From Zygnema cylindricum (Eukaryota > Streptophyta > Zygnematophyceae > Zygnematales > Zygnemataceae): a stretch of DNA of 31,000 bases. Where the stretch lies: assembly GCA_037447655.1 (NCBI GenBank), contig JBBHKE010001956.1, positions 62,198-93,197 on the forward strand, given 5' to 3'. Positions 20,701-31,000 of the stretch are shown here, piece after piece (within the stretch, counting starts at the first letter, position 1; each line of letters opens with the position of its first letter). The notes beneath the pieces were generated by a model, which was not told where the DNA came from, ran no database searches, and saw nothing but the letters and a program-made list of their open reading frames with translations. The translations under genes were made by a program, and so were the position numbers.

Positions 20701-23700
20701 TGTGCAGACAATGTGACATAAAACATATACATGAGAGCAATAGAACTGATCAAGGTACTTCTTTGATTCCGTGTAATTGATTTTATGAATAGAAATGTAG
20801 TAATGTTGGTAATATAGGCTATTCATAGTCCTGTTTCCGTGTCTTTTTCTTGTAGCAGCTATCGGCAGGTTTTCCATACAACCGATACGCGGCTGCAGAA
20901 GCACTGACCAGACTTAGTGCGTTGGAGCACTTTTCTTCTGTGAGAGTGGAGCCACGTTCTAGAGAGGGAGAGGTTGGCGATGGAGGCACAATTGTCAATG
21001 TGGTAGTTTGCGAACGTCCACTGAAGATCATGGATGTGGACCTGGAGTGGACATTGGGCCAAGGGGGTCCAGATCAGCTAGGGCTGGTGAGGCCCTATAA
21101 AGTTGTGATAAAAACCATAAACATAAGGATAATCAAAATGTGTTATCCAGAGAATCATAATCTACACTAGTTTTCTGGTTCTGTGGTTAAATTCAATAAT
21201 CTGGTTACTGTTTCCATTTTAGAAAGAAACTGCAGCACAGATGTATCAGTAAAACTTATCCAGTTTATTTTTTTTCACAAGTTTTGTCAACCAAGTTTGT
21301 AGGTTTAATAGGGTTGACTTTTAATTGTCACTGTTTCTCTTGGGCAATTCCTGGCGCCTCTGGGTTATAGCAGTACTGTCACTTGTAAACTGGGCCATAA
21401 ACTTCTTAGGGGGACAAAGAAGCATAGCAAATGTCCTGCACCAGTTCAACATGTGTCTCTTTTGACGGATTAAATGGTGAACGTTCATTTGAAGTAGCAG
21501 GGCCTTCCATACAGCATCATCTGAGTCCCTGAAGGAGGTTTTCAAGCCAGATGGATGAAAACCCTCACTAAAGAATATGAAGAGGAGGGGACTGGCACCA
21601 GCATAGCTCCAGGTCTGGCAGCTTTTGGTCGTAAGAACTTGTGTCAGATTTAAGCCTAGATCCTCTGCAAAAATAGTCTCCCTGCATTGCAAATTTAGGA
21701 GTTAAGCTTTCCTTGGTTTCAGTTGGTTCTAGTCACCTTGATACTGTCAGATCGTAAGTCATTCATATAGGAAATGGATGGACATGGTGGCCTCAGGTGA
21801 ACATGGTGCCAGGCGGAAGTGTGTCTGTGGAGCACCGCAATTTGGATGGATGGGGTCAAAGTCTTTTGGGCTCTGTGAGCACCTCCAGCTTTTTGCATCC
21901 GGAGGTGAGTTGTGTGTTTCCATGCTTGCATCATATTTTGGCTATATGTATGACTTATGTGTATGGACTTTACAAATTTGAAGGGCTTGTGGTGAAGAAA
22001 TATGTCGGTATATTGTATCGTAGTTCCTGGGATCATAATAGTCTAATGTCCTGAGTATATGCAAGTATCTGGCTGTTCACGACAGCTTGTCTTGTCAAGG
22101 ATATAAGAGGAAGGTTTAATCAAGAATGGTTTTGTAAGGATCTCTGATTTATTCTTAGGTGACTAAAATGAGAAGCTGCGTATAACTGCAGCTGTAAGGG
22201 TGTCCAATTAACAGTTGGTACAATTGCTTGCAGGACGATTTGGGCTTCAGGCTTGAATGGAAAATTCCTTCTCGATCTGCTCATGGGTTCAATAAAAGAT
22301 ATGTTAAGAAGGTGCAAGTGATGAACACACGTGGTTTGTGCCCCGCGTTAACTCAGCGATTTGAAGGAGAGGAGGGCAATCCAGTCTGGATTGACCGGGT
22401 TGGAGTGCGAGCCGTGATCCAGGAGGTGATGCACCCAGGCTCATGTATGTGGCTGCCAAGAAAGCGTTCATACGACCCTTTTTTTTTTCTTATCCAGGGA
22501 TATTTACCTTTGTGAGTATGCTTATTTGCAGTATTCTATTAGGATAGTTTCGTTTGCACAAGACAGTGATGTAAGTTCCGAAGCCAAAATCAGAGTAGGG
22601 ACATGTAATAGGCTTGTTCTTTTTTTATCTGGAGCTGGGATAATCTTAGAGGCCTTTGTGTAATATGGCTAATGGCTGCTTGAACGGGATGAACTGACGA
22701 GTTATGTTACACACATCTCACACCATGCTTCTTCCAAAACTGGCCTTGGTGACCACCATAGTTGTTCCATGGTCCTAGTCTGTTTATGTCCTCGACGATT
22801 TGGACTTTTGGGAAGCATGAATGTGTAGTGGATCAGATACGCTGCAATGCACTGGTCAGAAGCGGGCAACTGAGTTCGTTTTCATAAACCAGAAAGTTGC
22901 GGGCAGCTTGAAACCTTTCCTAAAAAGAAAACCTGGTTGTGAGTTGTCCAAGCTATAGCTGTCTTTTCAACATTTAGATTTGCTACATTGCGGATGCAGA
23001 ATTTGAGTCAACAAAGCCATGTCACACTGGGCGCTGTTGTGGAGGAGATCACGGTACGGGATGAGACAGGAGCGTCCATTGGAAAAGCGTTTAAGACTTT
23101 ACCAAGTGGTGCCGAATTAGCAGGACCCACTACCAGCCTGGGAGGTTCCGGCCGTGATATAGCAATGTTTCTGCAAGCAAACATTACACGTGACACAACC
23201 CGTTTTGTCAATGGGACACCTATTGGAACACGAAATATTTTCCAGGTAGGCTGGATCTGAACAGAAATATCTATGCTGTTCTCAAAAGGCAAGAGACGTG
23301 AGCTTGATTGTTTCTATAGTACCCGCCATATCACCTGGACGCCAGAAAACTATTGCTATGGGAATGGTTTACTTTTTGTTTTTGGGAAATATGAAATAAA
23401 TAATGTATTCTAGTCTGCTTTGCTCAAAAGGCAAACAAAAAAGTTTTTACGCTGTGTTCAATGATATGAATTTGAAAATACACATTTTATGCGGTTGCTG
23501 CTTACAGGGACTTATTGTGATTCTTGATGGTTACCTTCGAAACTAAATACATAAAAATGGTTTCTGACATGACAGTGTAGGTGTTGGTTGTACTGTTGCA
23601 TTTTTGTGTATTATTTCACATATGCAAACGGTTAAGTTTGGGCTTAGTATTCCATTACAAATTTAAATGAGGGTTTTAGGCGGTTCTTATTCTACAAGTA

Positions 23701-26700
23701 AACATAGCAAATAGGTTGCAAATTCATTTAACATGTCTTGAAACTAATTTGAAGCTTTGACAGTCAGGATTGTGTCGATTGTTTCCTGTTTGGTTTGCTC
23801 TCCAAAGTTATGATGTGCAATCCACATTGAAATCTATTTATCCAACGTTTGAATCATTTCTAAAATGGCTCTTTCTTTCACTATGTGCGACGTCGTCATT
23901 TACCATTTGTTTGGAAGTTGACAAAGAAGCACAAGAGCCTGGTTCAATAATAACATCCACTCTAAAAAAGGGAGGGGGGGGGGGTCGTGACAGAAGGAAT
24001 ATCAAATGTTCACATCAGTCTAATAACATCAAAATATAATCCTTATTTATTTGTAATCAGTCATCTGGGGGCAATTAATTCTGGGGATAAAGAACCTGAA
24101 TTTTCCTATCGGTTCTCTACGTTGACGTTTTGCCTATTGTGCATGTTTATTTTGTTCAGTGAACTCACATGTTAGACAGCTGGTTTCTATCGATGTAACG
24201 GGGGATTATTGCAAAATAGAGGAACAATTTTAACTTGAACCTTCTTTAGAAGTGACTTTGCAAAGTCGTTGTGAACCCCATTGTCAACCTTTCACAGTTG
24301 TACTCTGTCTTGGCAGTCAGAACATGACTTTTGATTGGGTTTCATTCCTACAGGTGGAGCAGAGTCTGGGTTTGGGAACAGGCCGCCCGTTGTTTAACCG
24401 GTTTAAGTACACAACCACACATTTTTTGCAGCTAGCAGCAGTGAAACAAAAGTGGCCTTTGAGACTGCCACCTGTCCTAGTGCTGCATGCACGCTGCGGT
24501 GGCTGCGTTGGAGATCTTCCTGTATATGACGCCCACACTTTAGGAGGACCCTACAGCGTCCGTGGATACTCTATTGGGGATCTGGGGGTAGCGCGGCACT
24601 TTCTTGAGGTGCGTGAGATTATTCTTTTCAGGCATCTGTTAGTGAGTTGCATCTCAAGCTGGCCTGTGGCCTAATTAGAACCACCGCACAAGCTTCACGA
24701 AGTGCCAAGTTACATAATTTGAGCTTTAAGGCGCATTAGCAAACTTGTGGTACAAAGTTACAGCTACATACTTTCTCGTAAATATATGATCGAAACTGAG
24801 GCAACACCTTATGAGCAGTGACAACAGGATGATGAAGCTTTCCTGATGATCAACAACTCTTCACGACACGCTGAAATTGCCATGTTTGCTGGTCTTTAAA
24901 TTGTTGTGACCGATGAGAAAGCAAGAATGGTGAAATAAAGACAATTCACTTAGCCAGTGTGACAGGTTCGTGCCAGGTTCAATATTTCCACATGCCAAGC
25001 CACTTACAGGCCCTGACTGTAATGTTGCCATGTCACCATAACAGGAAGTCGTTTTTTTATGCTTACAAGTTATAAATTGTGGTAAATGTATACAACTGTC
25101 AGAATGACGAGATGGTAAATACCATGTTCGGTTGTAACGGTGGGCTTTTGCCTATTAATGGTTAAGCATAGCCACTTTATTTGTTTTTCGACTATGACAA
25201 AAATCCAGTCGCCGAGAAAATTTGGCTTTTCAAATCGGCTGCTTTTTGAGCAGGTATTGTGAACAATGCTTATATTTTGACAATAGTTTTTACTTATTTT
25301 TATGGCAATCTCAACAAATAGTGCGAAGTTATGATGCAAAAAACCGTGCGAAGCAAATAAACTTTATGTCCACTCTCTATCCACGGTGAAGAAACATGTG
25401 AAAGTCAATATAGGTAGCAATTGAAATCACTTGCCGGAAACGCCTGTACTGTGAATCAGTGCATAAAGAATATCTCTACGGGGCAAATTAAACAATTTTG
25501 TTCTTCAATTGTGCTCAATTCTCTTGTCCGCAAAATCGGACGTTAATGTTTTTTCAAACTTGAACCTCCAATTTTTATCCGTCCTTGAAAAGTCAAAAAG
25601 TTCACTGACATTAGTAAACAGTTGAGATGCATTCACAAAAGGGGACTTGTTACTAGAGTAGAACCGTCTGTAAATGGCGCCATTAACGGTTTAGCTATTT
25701 CGAGATTTTGAAAAACTCAAAGTTGTTGCTTTAGAATGTGAATGATGAATGCAGTATGTGCTTGTGTGAGTGGTTCAACAGGTTGTTACCATTGGTTTTG
25801 TACAAGGCTTTTGTATAGCCTCTGCTCATTTTGGCTCTATGGCTATTGCTTTCTTTCAAAATAGATACAAAATGGTGTAAACTATTGAGCATTCAAGGCT
25901 CTATAGGACTTGACACGGTTATAGCTCATACTATTAACGGCAGAAAATGAAAAGCATTTCCGGATTTTATTTTGCTTATTGAGACTCGAAGTTTCTTACT
26001 AGTATCAGATATTTTTTTGTTGTTTTATAGCATTGCTTATTGGTGGCTTGCCTGGGCAATTGAAATGCGGTGCCTTAGAATCAAATTTCTGTGGTTTCCA
26101 AATTTCAAATCGAATTTGAATTATCTTGTTGGTAAGGAGATATGAATTTCTGATGAATCAGTTGCTTTGTCTTTTGGTCACTTCTCATAATAGTTGTCAT
26201 TGTGAAGTTAAACACATTGGAAAGGAATGTAGGCTTGAATAGCAATGCGTGTGTGGTATATATAAGGACAAATGTGTATGCCAAATCAGGTATATGCCTA
26301 CAGGTCCTTCTGAGTCACAATCAATCACCTTATGCTGATTTAAGTTATGCTGATAACTTCGGCAACTATTCACAGTATCCCATAATTGTATGTACCACAC
26401 TTGCCATTCGTTTACACTTGCTATTTATTTACCAGGAGCTTGAAATTCTCAAAGGCAATTATCTCCTTCCTAAACAAATACTAATATTATGTTACAGTAT
26501 TCTTTCATAGGTGAAATGATATATGGAAAGTTACAAATTGAAGTAAAATTCCTAGTAACATTGTTTGTGTGGAAAACCTGGTGTGTATACGTCCATGGAT
26601 TGTATTCTACAGGTTAACCACGATTTGCACTATGGAGCTGGCTTATCTTGGATAACGTTTAGCTATTGTCCATGTTTTCCACACATGCTCTCATTCTTTT

Positions 26701-26997
26701 TGGAGTTCCTCTTGCAAGCTAATGGCCTTCTGAAAACATGGCATGTGCTGGCAGGTCTCCTCGGAAATAAGGTTACCCGTTGCAGCGACACATGTCTACA
26801 GTTTCCTTGAGTATGGAACCGATTTTGGGAGCTCAAAATATGTGCCAGGCAATCCTACAGATTTTTTTCAAAAGCCTGGCAACGGCATGTCTGTTGGTAT
26901 TGGCTGGAAACCGACGCCAGAGCTTCGAGTGGAATTTGCACAAGATTGCAACTTCAGGGAAGGTGCAATTTCTGTCCGTTATGGGGAACGGTACTAA
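16645..26997 (+). CDS. TOC75: Toc75-family protein import channel of the chloroplast outer envelope (8 exons, complete)
   Basis: The product is an Omp85-family beta barrel that forms the protein-conducting channel of the TOC translocon at the outer chloroplast envelope (family knowledge). Exons: 16645-17738, 19731-19821, 20856-21086, 21797-21904, 22234-22425, 23000-23245, 24354-24608, 26755-26997, joined in phase to 819 codons; pea and Arabidopsis Toc75 are of similar length. Residues ~1-100 form a Ser/Arg/Cys-rich transit peptide, ~101-134 a glycine/acid stretch like the polyglycine envelope-targeting segment, then a hydrophobic stretch ending TAEA after residue 183, an Ala-x-Ala site suitable for type I signal peptidase. 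The POTRA region (~190-470) has WYHSRGF and RRELPA. The barrel has GGSVSVEHRNL, FLQANITRDTTRFVNG, GGCVGDLP, GGPYSVRGY (with the Omp85-type R-G-Y motif) and the terminal YGERY. It groups with Toc75-III rather than OEP80 by these motifs. The start is the first in-frame ATG; another in-frame ATG at 16777 is possible. Confidence 0.93.
17739..19730 (+). other. TOC75 intron 1 (1992 nt)
   Basis: T-rich intron with a poly-A run at about 19679-19690 shortly before the acceptor. No second gene or clear mobile element is visible. Confidence 0.8.
19731..19821 (+). CDS. TOC75: TOC75 exon 2
   Basis: Encodes VNVAFEDKTGSKFINGTLEP then EVIRRELPAT, matching the POTRA motif VVRRELP. Acceptor attctcag, donor GTGTGT. 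Confidence 0.92.
19822..20855 (+). other. TOC75 intron 2 (1034 nt)
   Basis: T-rich intron; nothing else recognised on either strand. Confidence 0.8.
20856..21086 (+). CDS. TOC75: TOC75 exon 3
   Basis: Encodes ALTRLSALEHFSSVRVEPRS and IVNVVVCERPLKIMDVDLEW, the last POTRA domain. Acceptor ttgtag, donor GTGAGG. 77 codons. Confidence 0.93.
21797..21904 (+). CDS. TOC75: TOC75 exon 4
   Basis: Encodes VNMVPGGSVSVEHRNLDGWG and SLLGSVSTSSFLHPE, the first barrel strands. Acceptor cctcag, donor GTGAGT. Confidence 0.94.
22234..22425 (+). CDS. TOC75: TOC75 exon 5
   Basis: Encodes DDLGFRLEWKIPS and NPVWIDRVGVRAVIQE, 64 codons, the same length as the matching Arabidopsis stretch as recalled. Acceptor cttgcag, donor GTGATG; the frame stays open past the donor. 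Confidence 0.92.
23000..23245 (+). CDS. TOC75: TOC75 exon 6
   Basis: Encodes VVEEITVRDETGAS, TLPSG and FLQANITRDTTRFVNGTPIG, ending NIFQ. Acceptor gatgcag, donor GTAGGC. Confidence 0.94.
24354..24608 (+). CDS. TOC75: TOC75 exon 7
   Basis: Encodes VEQSLGLG, PPVLVLHARCGGCVGDLP and LGGPYSVRGYSIGDLGVARH. Acceptor cctacag, donor GTGCGT. It carries the conserved R-G-Y motif of Omp85 barrels. Confidence 0.95.
24609..26754 (+). other. TOC75 intron 7 (2146 nt)
   Basis: The longest TOC75 intron, AT-rich, with no recognisable coding sequence, RNA gene or repeat array. Confidence 0.75.
26755..26997 (+). CDS. TOC75: TOC75 exon 8 (stop codon)
   Basis: Encodes VSSEIRLPVAATHVYSFLEY, GTDFGSSKYVPGNPT and ends FREGAISVRYGERY then TAA, the typical Toc75 terminal strand. 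Acceptor ctggcag. Confidence 0.94.
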   Translation, partial: VSSEIRLPVAATHVYSFLEYGTDFGSSKYVPGNPTDFFQKPGNGMSVGIGWKPTPELRVEFAQDCNFREGAISVRYGERY

Positions 26998-28190
26998 GTG
27001 GACATTTCTGGTTAGATTTTGTGCAAAACACATCTTTGCAAAGATGGCAGTAAAAGTCAAGTAGGAAACATAGTTCCACTCTGCTTTGACCCGATGGTGT
27101 AGTTTGTCAGAGGCAATGTGTGTTATCCACATGAATCATAGAGCTCTGGAAATGAACGGTAACCAGGATAGCTATTGAAACTTTGTGAATAAGACTTGTC
27201 CATTTGGAGCTTGTATTTTGGTAAAAGGGCTCTCAACCCCGTCATCAAATCGTGAATATGAATGGTTATGGTCAAACCCTAAAGAACCTCCGCAAAACGA
27301 ATTTAAGTGTGTCATCCTATGCATATCATACGTTTGTGCATTTTTCTTCAAGTGCCTAATCTGAAATATCCACGGAAAGAAATGAGGACAGACTCGCTAA
27401 ACATCAGTTGAACATAGTTATAAGTCAAAACTGGAGAAAAAAACAATTACAGCTCACAAACTGTAATATAAATGAAGATGTGTTTTTGAAGTCATTTATA
27501 GAGGATCAGAACGTTGATATCTCAATCATCATCTAGCGGTCAGGTAATTTGCATTACAATTCTTTTTGACATCACTATCAGATATTTCCTCGTGTTCCTA
27601 TATGGTGTCTGTTACCGTCAACTCCAATGTTAACTCATTGTCAATTTCTGATTCTCAGGGCGTTACATTACCCTAAAAGAGACATGTAATCTAAAGACTA
27701 GCTAGTAATCTTCCAAAATGCAGCAGATACTGCCAATATTGCCCTACTTGTAAAATCCTTGACTTAGCCTAAATTGTGCATTTATGGGTTCTGAACAAAA
27801 AATTATTTTCGTCTACTTGGTGGAAACAGTGTCTATTACAAAAGTGTCCCTAAAACTAAATGCGGCTTACAGCCAGCTTATTTCTCCTAGTGGCTTACAA
27901 ATTCTCTCACTATTACAGTGTAAGCCATTTGGATATGTAAAACAGGCATTCTTAACATTTTGTAGATATTTACAGGTGAAGTACAACCCCATTATTCAGG
28001 AGAAAAAACTAGGTTTACATGGACAATTTCATGCTCATTATCTGCCCTTGTCAAGGAATGGAGCCGGCAAGGAAGAAGACGGAAGGGAAACCAAATGAGC
28101 TTAGCTTGTACTTGGTTTTCCCGTCAGTCAAATTCTTAAACACGCAGCCTAAGTTTCAGACCAATTCTTTTGGTCTCATTCTTATGATTG
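26998..28190. other. Convergent intergenic region between TOC75 and the RLCK gene
   Basis: It should contain the 3' untranslated regions of both genes, which point towards each other. I found no canonical AATAAA that I would assign. A 104-codon ATG-initiated frame at 27784-28098 (plus) resembles nothing I know and has AT-rich composition like its surroundings, so I do not call it a gene. Confidence 0.6.
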
Positions 28191-28428
28191 CTATCCGATC
28201 TGGTTTTCATGCAAGGTCTTAATGGAATCTAGCATTATCACTACCTCACTCATAGTAGGTCGACAGCTATGGTCGGGAGCAAGACACCACTTGGAGAGCT
28301 CAGCTGCCTTCTGCGAAACCTTTTGAGAAACCTCGCCTCTGAGGTGAGGGTCTATTATCTTGTGGAATTTTGAGGGCGCGAGGAGGTAAGGGCGACATAA
28401 CTGCACAAGGTTGTGCTCGCGTGCCGGT
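28191..28428 (-). CDS. RLCK last exon (stop codon)
   Basis: Encodes [51 protein letters not shown] and ends HENQIG, TAG at 28193-28191. Acceptor cttgcag. Confidence 0.9.
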
Positions 28429-30266
28429 CTGCAAGGAGAGTCAACCCATCAAAAATGAACGTCCAAATTTAGTATAGTTTATTAAAGATGCCACGTGAAT
28501 TACCCTGTTAAGTCAACGGTGTGATTTGCATAGAAACGTAAACTGAACTTTTTCATTTTATCCTTCTTGTTTCAGCATAATTTGCAAAGGTAAATTGAGA
28601 TGCATTTTTCACCAAAAACCAGTGAAATCAAGTCTCGTTTGTGAAGCGAGCGTCCTCAGGACGAGTACCAGGAAGCAAGGGCATTTTCAAATTGGAGCTT
28701 TTTTACAAGCTGTTAGTATGATGAAAATACCTGTCTCGATCAAGGGATGGCCGGCCCGTGAGCAGCTCTAGAAGAACCACTCCAAAGCTCCACACGTCGT
28801 TTTTAGGGGTGAGATGCCCAGTTAAAATGTACTCTGGAGCAGCATAACCAGCCGTTCCCCTCACCTGTGGATTGAGAAGACCAATGCAGAATGTACATAA
28901 AACAAAACAGCCCCTCGGTAATATCTTCAAATCTATCTTGTTATTGAATTCAATCAATTTGGAAGTTTGCAGGACAACAGAAGGCACCATGTAAACAATG
29001 AGCAAGGACTAAGCACCAGCATCTCTTTCAGTCCAATGAGTTGAACAATGTTGAGACAATAAAGCGGAGAGACAAAAAAATGGAATTTACGTGTCTATGA
29101 ACCCATATCGTGTGTACCTGTGTTGAGACATGAGTGTCTTCCCCTCTTGGACCCTCTCGAGCGAGCCCAAAATCTGACAGCTTGGCGTGAAAGTCAGCAT
29201 CCAAAAGGATGTTTGTAGTTTTGAAGTCACGATAAATCACCTTAAATCCATGGAAGTCAACAAAAAAAAATAGGAAGTCTATAAAGCCTATATACCTGAG
29301 AATAGTACGAAGATATTCAAGGGATACAGAAAATGATGTCATAGAACAAAAAAAAATATTAACACCGTAAATAAACACTCACAAAACTGACCATTGATTC
29401 CCTAGACATGGCCCGATGATAAGTTAAATTGAAAGGATCCTAACCACCTGCTTAGTTTGAAACAATTCATATGATGCAGACTCCCATCAGATCCTATCAT
29501 GGGCAGAAAAGGTCCCCTTGTGGGTAAATTATATGCTTCACCTCCCTGTGATATAGACTCAGATGTGCTTTACGTTGTTCTTGTATTGCTTGCAATGTCT
29601 TGCAGCACTCCCACCCTAATGCACTCTGTAATTGTAGTCATTATGTGCTTCTTTTTCAGCGTGTCTCCACTTGTTTGGCCAACATTGTGTTGAACTTTTT
29701 GAAAATGGTCATTCCCACTTCACGTTTGACCCATGTAAAATAAGAGTCTATCCTACCCAATGCAAATACCTAGCGCTTTTGCTCATGCCAAACATCCTTC
29801 ACAATATCTATTTGTTATCTGTCACTCCACGTTTTTAAGTCTAAAAACCCATTGTGCATCCACCAGCTGGTGGTATACGAAAATCATCTCACAAAAGCCT
29901 CACCTGCGGTTCCACCTCCTCATGTAAATATGCAAGCCCCTTGGCTGCCTCCAAAACTATCTGAAGTCTCATGCTGAGGTTAAGAGGCTTGTCTGTACCA
30001 AAAACAAAGCGGTCCAGGCTCGTATTAGCAAGATACTCGTACACTAGAAGTCGCCTATCCTGGTCAGTGCAAAATCCAATCAGTTTGACTAGGTGGGGGT
30101 GCTCCAAGAGGCCCAACATGCTCACTTCCATCATCCACTCCTTGTGTCCCTGCAAAGCATTTATCAATGATATGTCATGAGATGTCCGTAGAGATTGAGA
30201 AATTTTGTATAACCTTCATGACTGCAATGTCATCAATTAAACAATCTTGAAAGGACAACTCTCCAT
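28191..30266 (-). CDS. Receptor-like cytoplasmic kinase, RLCK-VII/PBS1-like (3' portion, N-terminus not found)
   Basis: A Ser/Thr protein kinase of the plant RLCK-VII class; such kinases relay signals from plasma-membrane receptors (family knowledge). Exons in transcript order: 30266-30214 (uncertain), 30149-29904, 29240-29118, 28864-28731, 28428-28191, ending TAG; the last four join in phase. In order they show the helix-C Glu region ([13 protein letters not shown]), hinge LLVYEYL, the catalytic loop [14 protein letters not shown] (RD kinase, Tyr in place of His), the magnesium motif SDFGLARE, the activation segment end [10 protein letters not shown], then [26 protein letters not shown] and CRPTMSEVV. 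These are typical of PBS1-like kinases. The glycine-rich loop is not seen in 30267-31000 and presumably lies further upstream. No transmembrane segment is visible, which fits an RLCK, but an upstream one cannot be excluded. Confidence 0.85.
28731..28864 (-). CDS. RLCK exon with APE motif
   Basis: Encodes [44 protein letters not shown]. Acceptor ccacag, donor CAG|GTATTT, two bases of a codon left over, matched by the last exon. Confidence 0.92.
29118..29240 (-). CDS. RLCK exon with catalytic loop and DFG
   Basis: Encodes [41 protein letters not shown]. Acceptor atttaag, donor CAG|GTACAC. 41 codons. Confidence 0.92.
29241..29903 (-). other. RLCK intron (663 nt)
   Basis: Intron between the hinge exon and the catalytic-loop exon. 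No feature recognised inside. Confidence 0.7.
29904..30149 (-). CDS. RLCK exon with helix C and hinge
   Basis: Encodes [40 protein letters not shown] and [15 protein letters not shown]. Acceptor tttgcag, donor CAG|GTGAGG. 82 codons. Confidence 0.92.
30214..30266 (-). CDS. Possible RLCK exon with the VAIK-type lysine
   Basis: Encodes [17 protein letters not shown] after a strong acceptor (ctcgcag), ending at AAG|GTTATA, in phase with the next exon. The AVMK could be the beta-3 lysine strand. However, the loop to GHKEW would be about eight residues shorter than usual and the intron only 64 nt, so the exon may be mis-assigned or degraded. Confidence 0.35.
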
Positions 30267-31000
30267 CTGCGAGAGACATGATATACCAAGTCTACATGTG
30301 TAGCATTGTCATCCACGTAAACGTGGCATCGGAGAGACTAGCCTACATTTGGGCTTGCATAAAACTAAAGTGCAGTGTCTCCAAGGAATGTGAATGTCAA
30401 CTCAAAGGTAGCACGCAATAAATGGCCGAAAAAGACAAAAAATGTTGTCCAAATTCCTGATGGAACCAGACAGGCTTAATTGGACATGCGCAATGGATGT
30501 CGTTGATCTCTGTGGATGTGAATAAAACAACATAACATGACAAGAATTTCCAATCATTTCAACAATTTTAGAACCGCGTCTCTATGCATGTATATAAATA
30601 TTAAACACCGTTGAAGAGAACCGACGGGGACGCAAGATGTGAAGGACAGCGGGTCACACAACAAAAAAATAGCGTAGATGGATCTTTCAATGTCTGAAAT
30701 GCAAAAATGCTTCCAAATGCAATTGCAATTTTCAATCAGCCTGGATGGCTGATTTCACACAGCTACACACACATTTTCACACTCAATTTTTACCATAAGA
30801 AGGGTAATTTAGCCGAAACGAGGCACCTTAGAAATAGACAGCAATAGTTCTCCTTTCATCGGAAAAAGCAACAAGCCCATGGGTTTCATAAATGCAGCAA
30901 AGACGCAAAAAAATAAAAATACTCTGACCATCATTACCTGTGATGACGAACAATTAGTGGAATGAATTTCTACTGTTTGTTCCAAGTAAGTCTACTAAAA
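30267..31000. other. Upstream part of the RLCK locus, nothing recognised
   Basis: I searched both strands by eye for a kinase glycine-rich loop and for other coding similarity and found none. It is probably intron of the RLCK gene, continuing past the window edge. Confidence 0.5.

Larger units (their letters stand above)
21087..23999 (+). other. TOC75 middle introns 3-6 (21087-21796, 21905-22233, 22426-22999, start of 23246-24353)
   Basis: The interval spans exons 4-6; the intervening sequence shows no coding homology. Intron 6 carries an 11-base G run at 23974-23984 preceded by AAAAAAGGGA. Confidence 0.7.

Noticed and set aside
1-31000. tRNA or rRNA genes, CRISPR arrays, organellar insertions, viral or intact transposon genes, novel defence-type operons
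   Set aside because: I looked for these on both strands and saw no supporting motifs; the window reads as ordinary plant nuclear genes with long introns.

Overview
This is a stretch of land-plant nuclear DNA. It is AT-rich with long introns, GT-AG splice sites, and coding signal confined to short conserved exons. Three protein-coding genes are recognisable: a minus-strand TPLATE-complex subunit (TWD40-1 family), a plus-strand chloroplast import channel (Toc75 family), and a minus-strand receptor-like cytoplasmic kinase (RLCK-VII/PBS1-like). Toc75 with a polyglycine targeting segment, the TPLATE complex and RLCKs together indicate Viridiplantae, almost certainly a land plant. The divergence from Arabidopsis proteins as I remember them, plus long introns, suggests a moss, liverwort, fern or lycophyte rather than a close relative of model angiosperms, but the sequence does not settle which.

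Layout. 1-15426 (minus): TWD40-1, 21 coding exons, with the C-terminal part beyond position 1. All 21 exons join in frame and each intron phase matches on both sides. One intron (2359-2623) has AT-AC ends, a U12-like 5' splice site and a U12-like branch point. 15427-16644: head-to-head intergenic/5'-leader region holding a possible alternative first exon for TWD40-1 and a short uORF next to the Toc75 start. 16645-26997 (plus): Toc75, eight exons, complete, 819 residues, with transit peptide, glycine-rich stretch, an Ala-x-Ala processing site, POTRA region and beta barrel. 26998-28190: convergent intergenic region with nothing convincing. 28191-30266 (minus): 3' part of an RLCK whose glycine-rich loop and N-terminus lie upstream, outside the recognisable part of the window.

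Functional links. TWD40-1 acts in clathrin-mediated endocytosis at the plasma membrane, Toc75 in protein import at the chloroplast outer envelope, and the kinase in signalling below cell-surface receptors. They share no pathway. I see no gene cluster, mobile element with intact coding capacity, CRISPR, organellar insertion or novel defence system. The most notable items are the U12-type intron, the reduced POTRA region of the Toc75 homologue, and start-site ambiguity at both divergent genes. Exon boundaries were worked out by eye from reading frame, splice dinucleotides, phase agreement and recalled homologues, with no alignment run.
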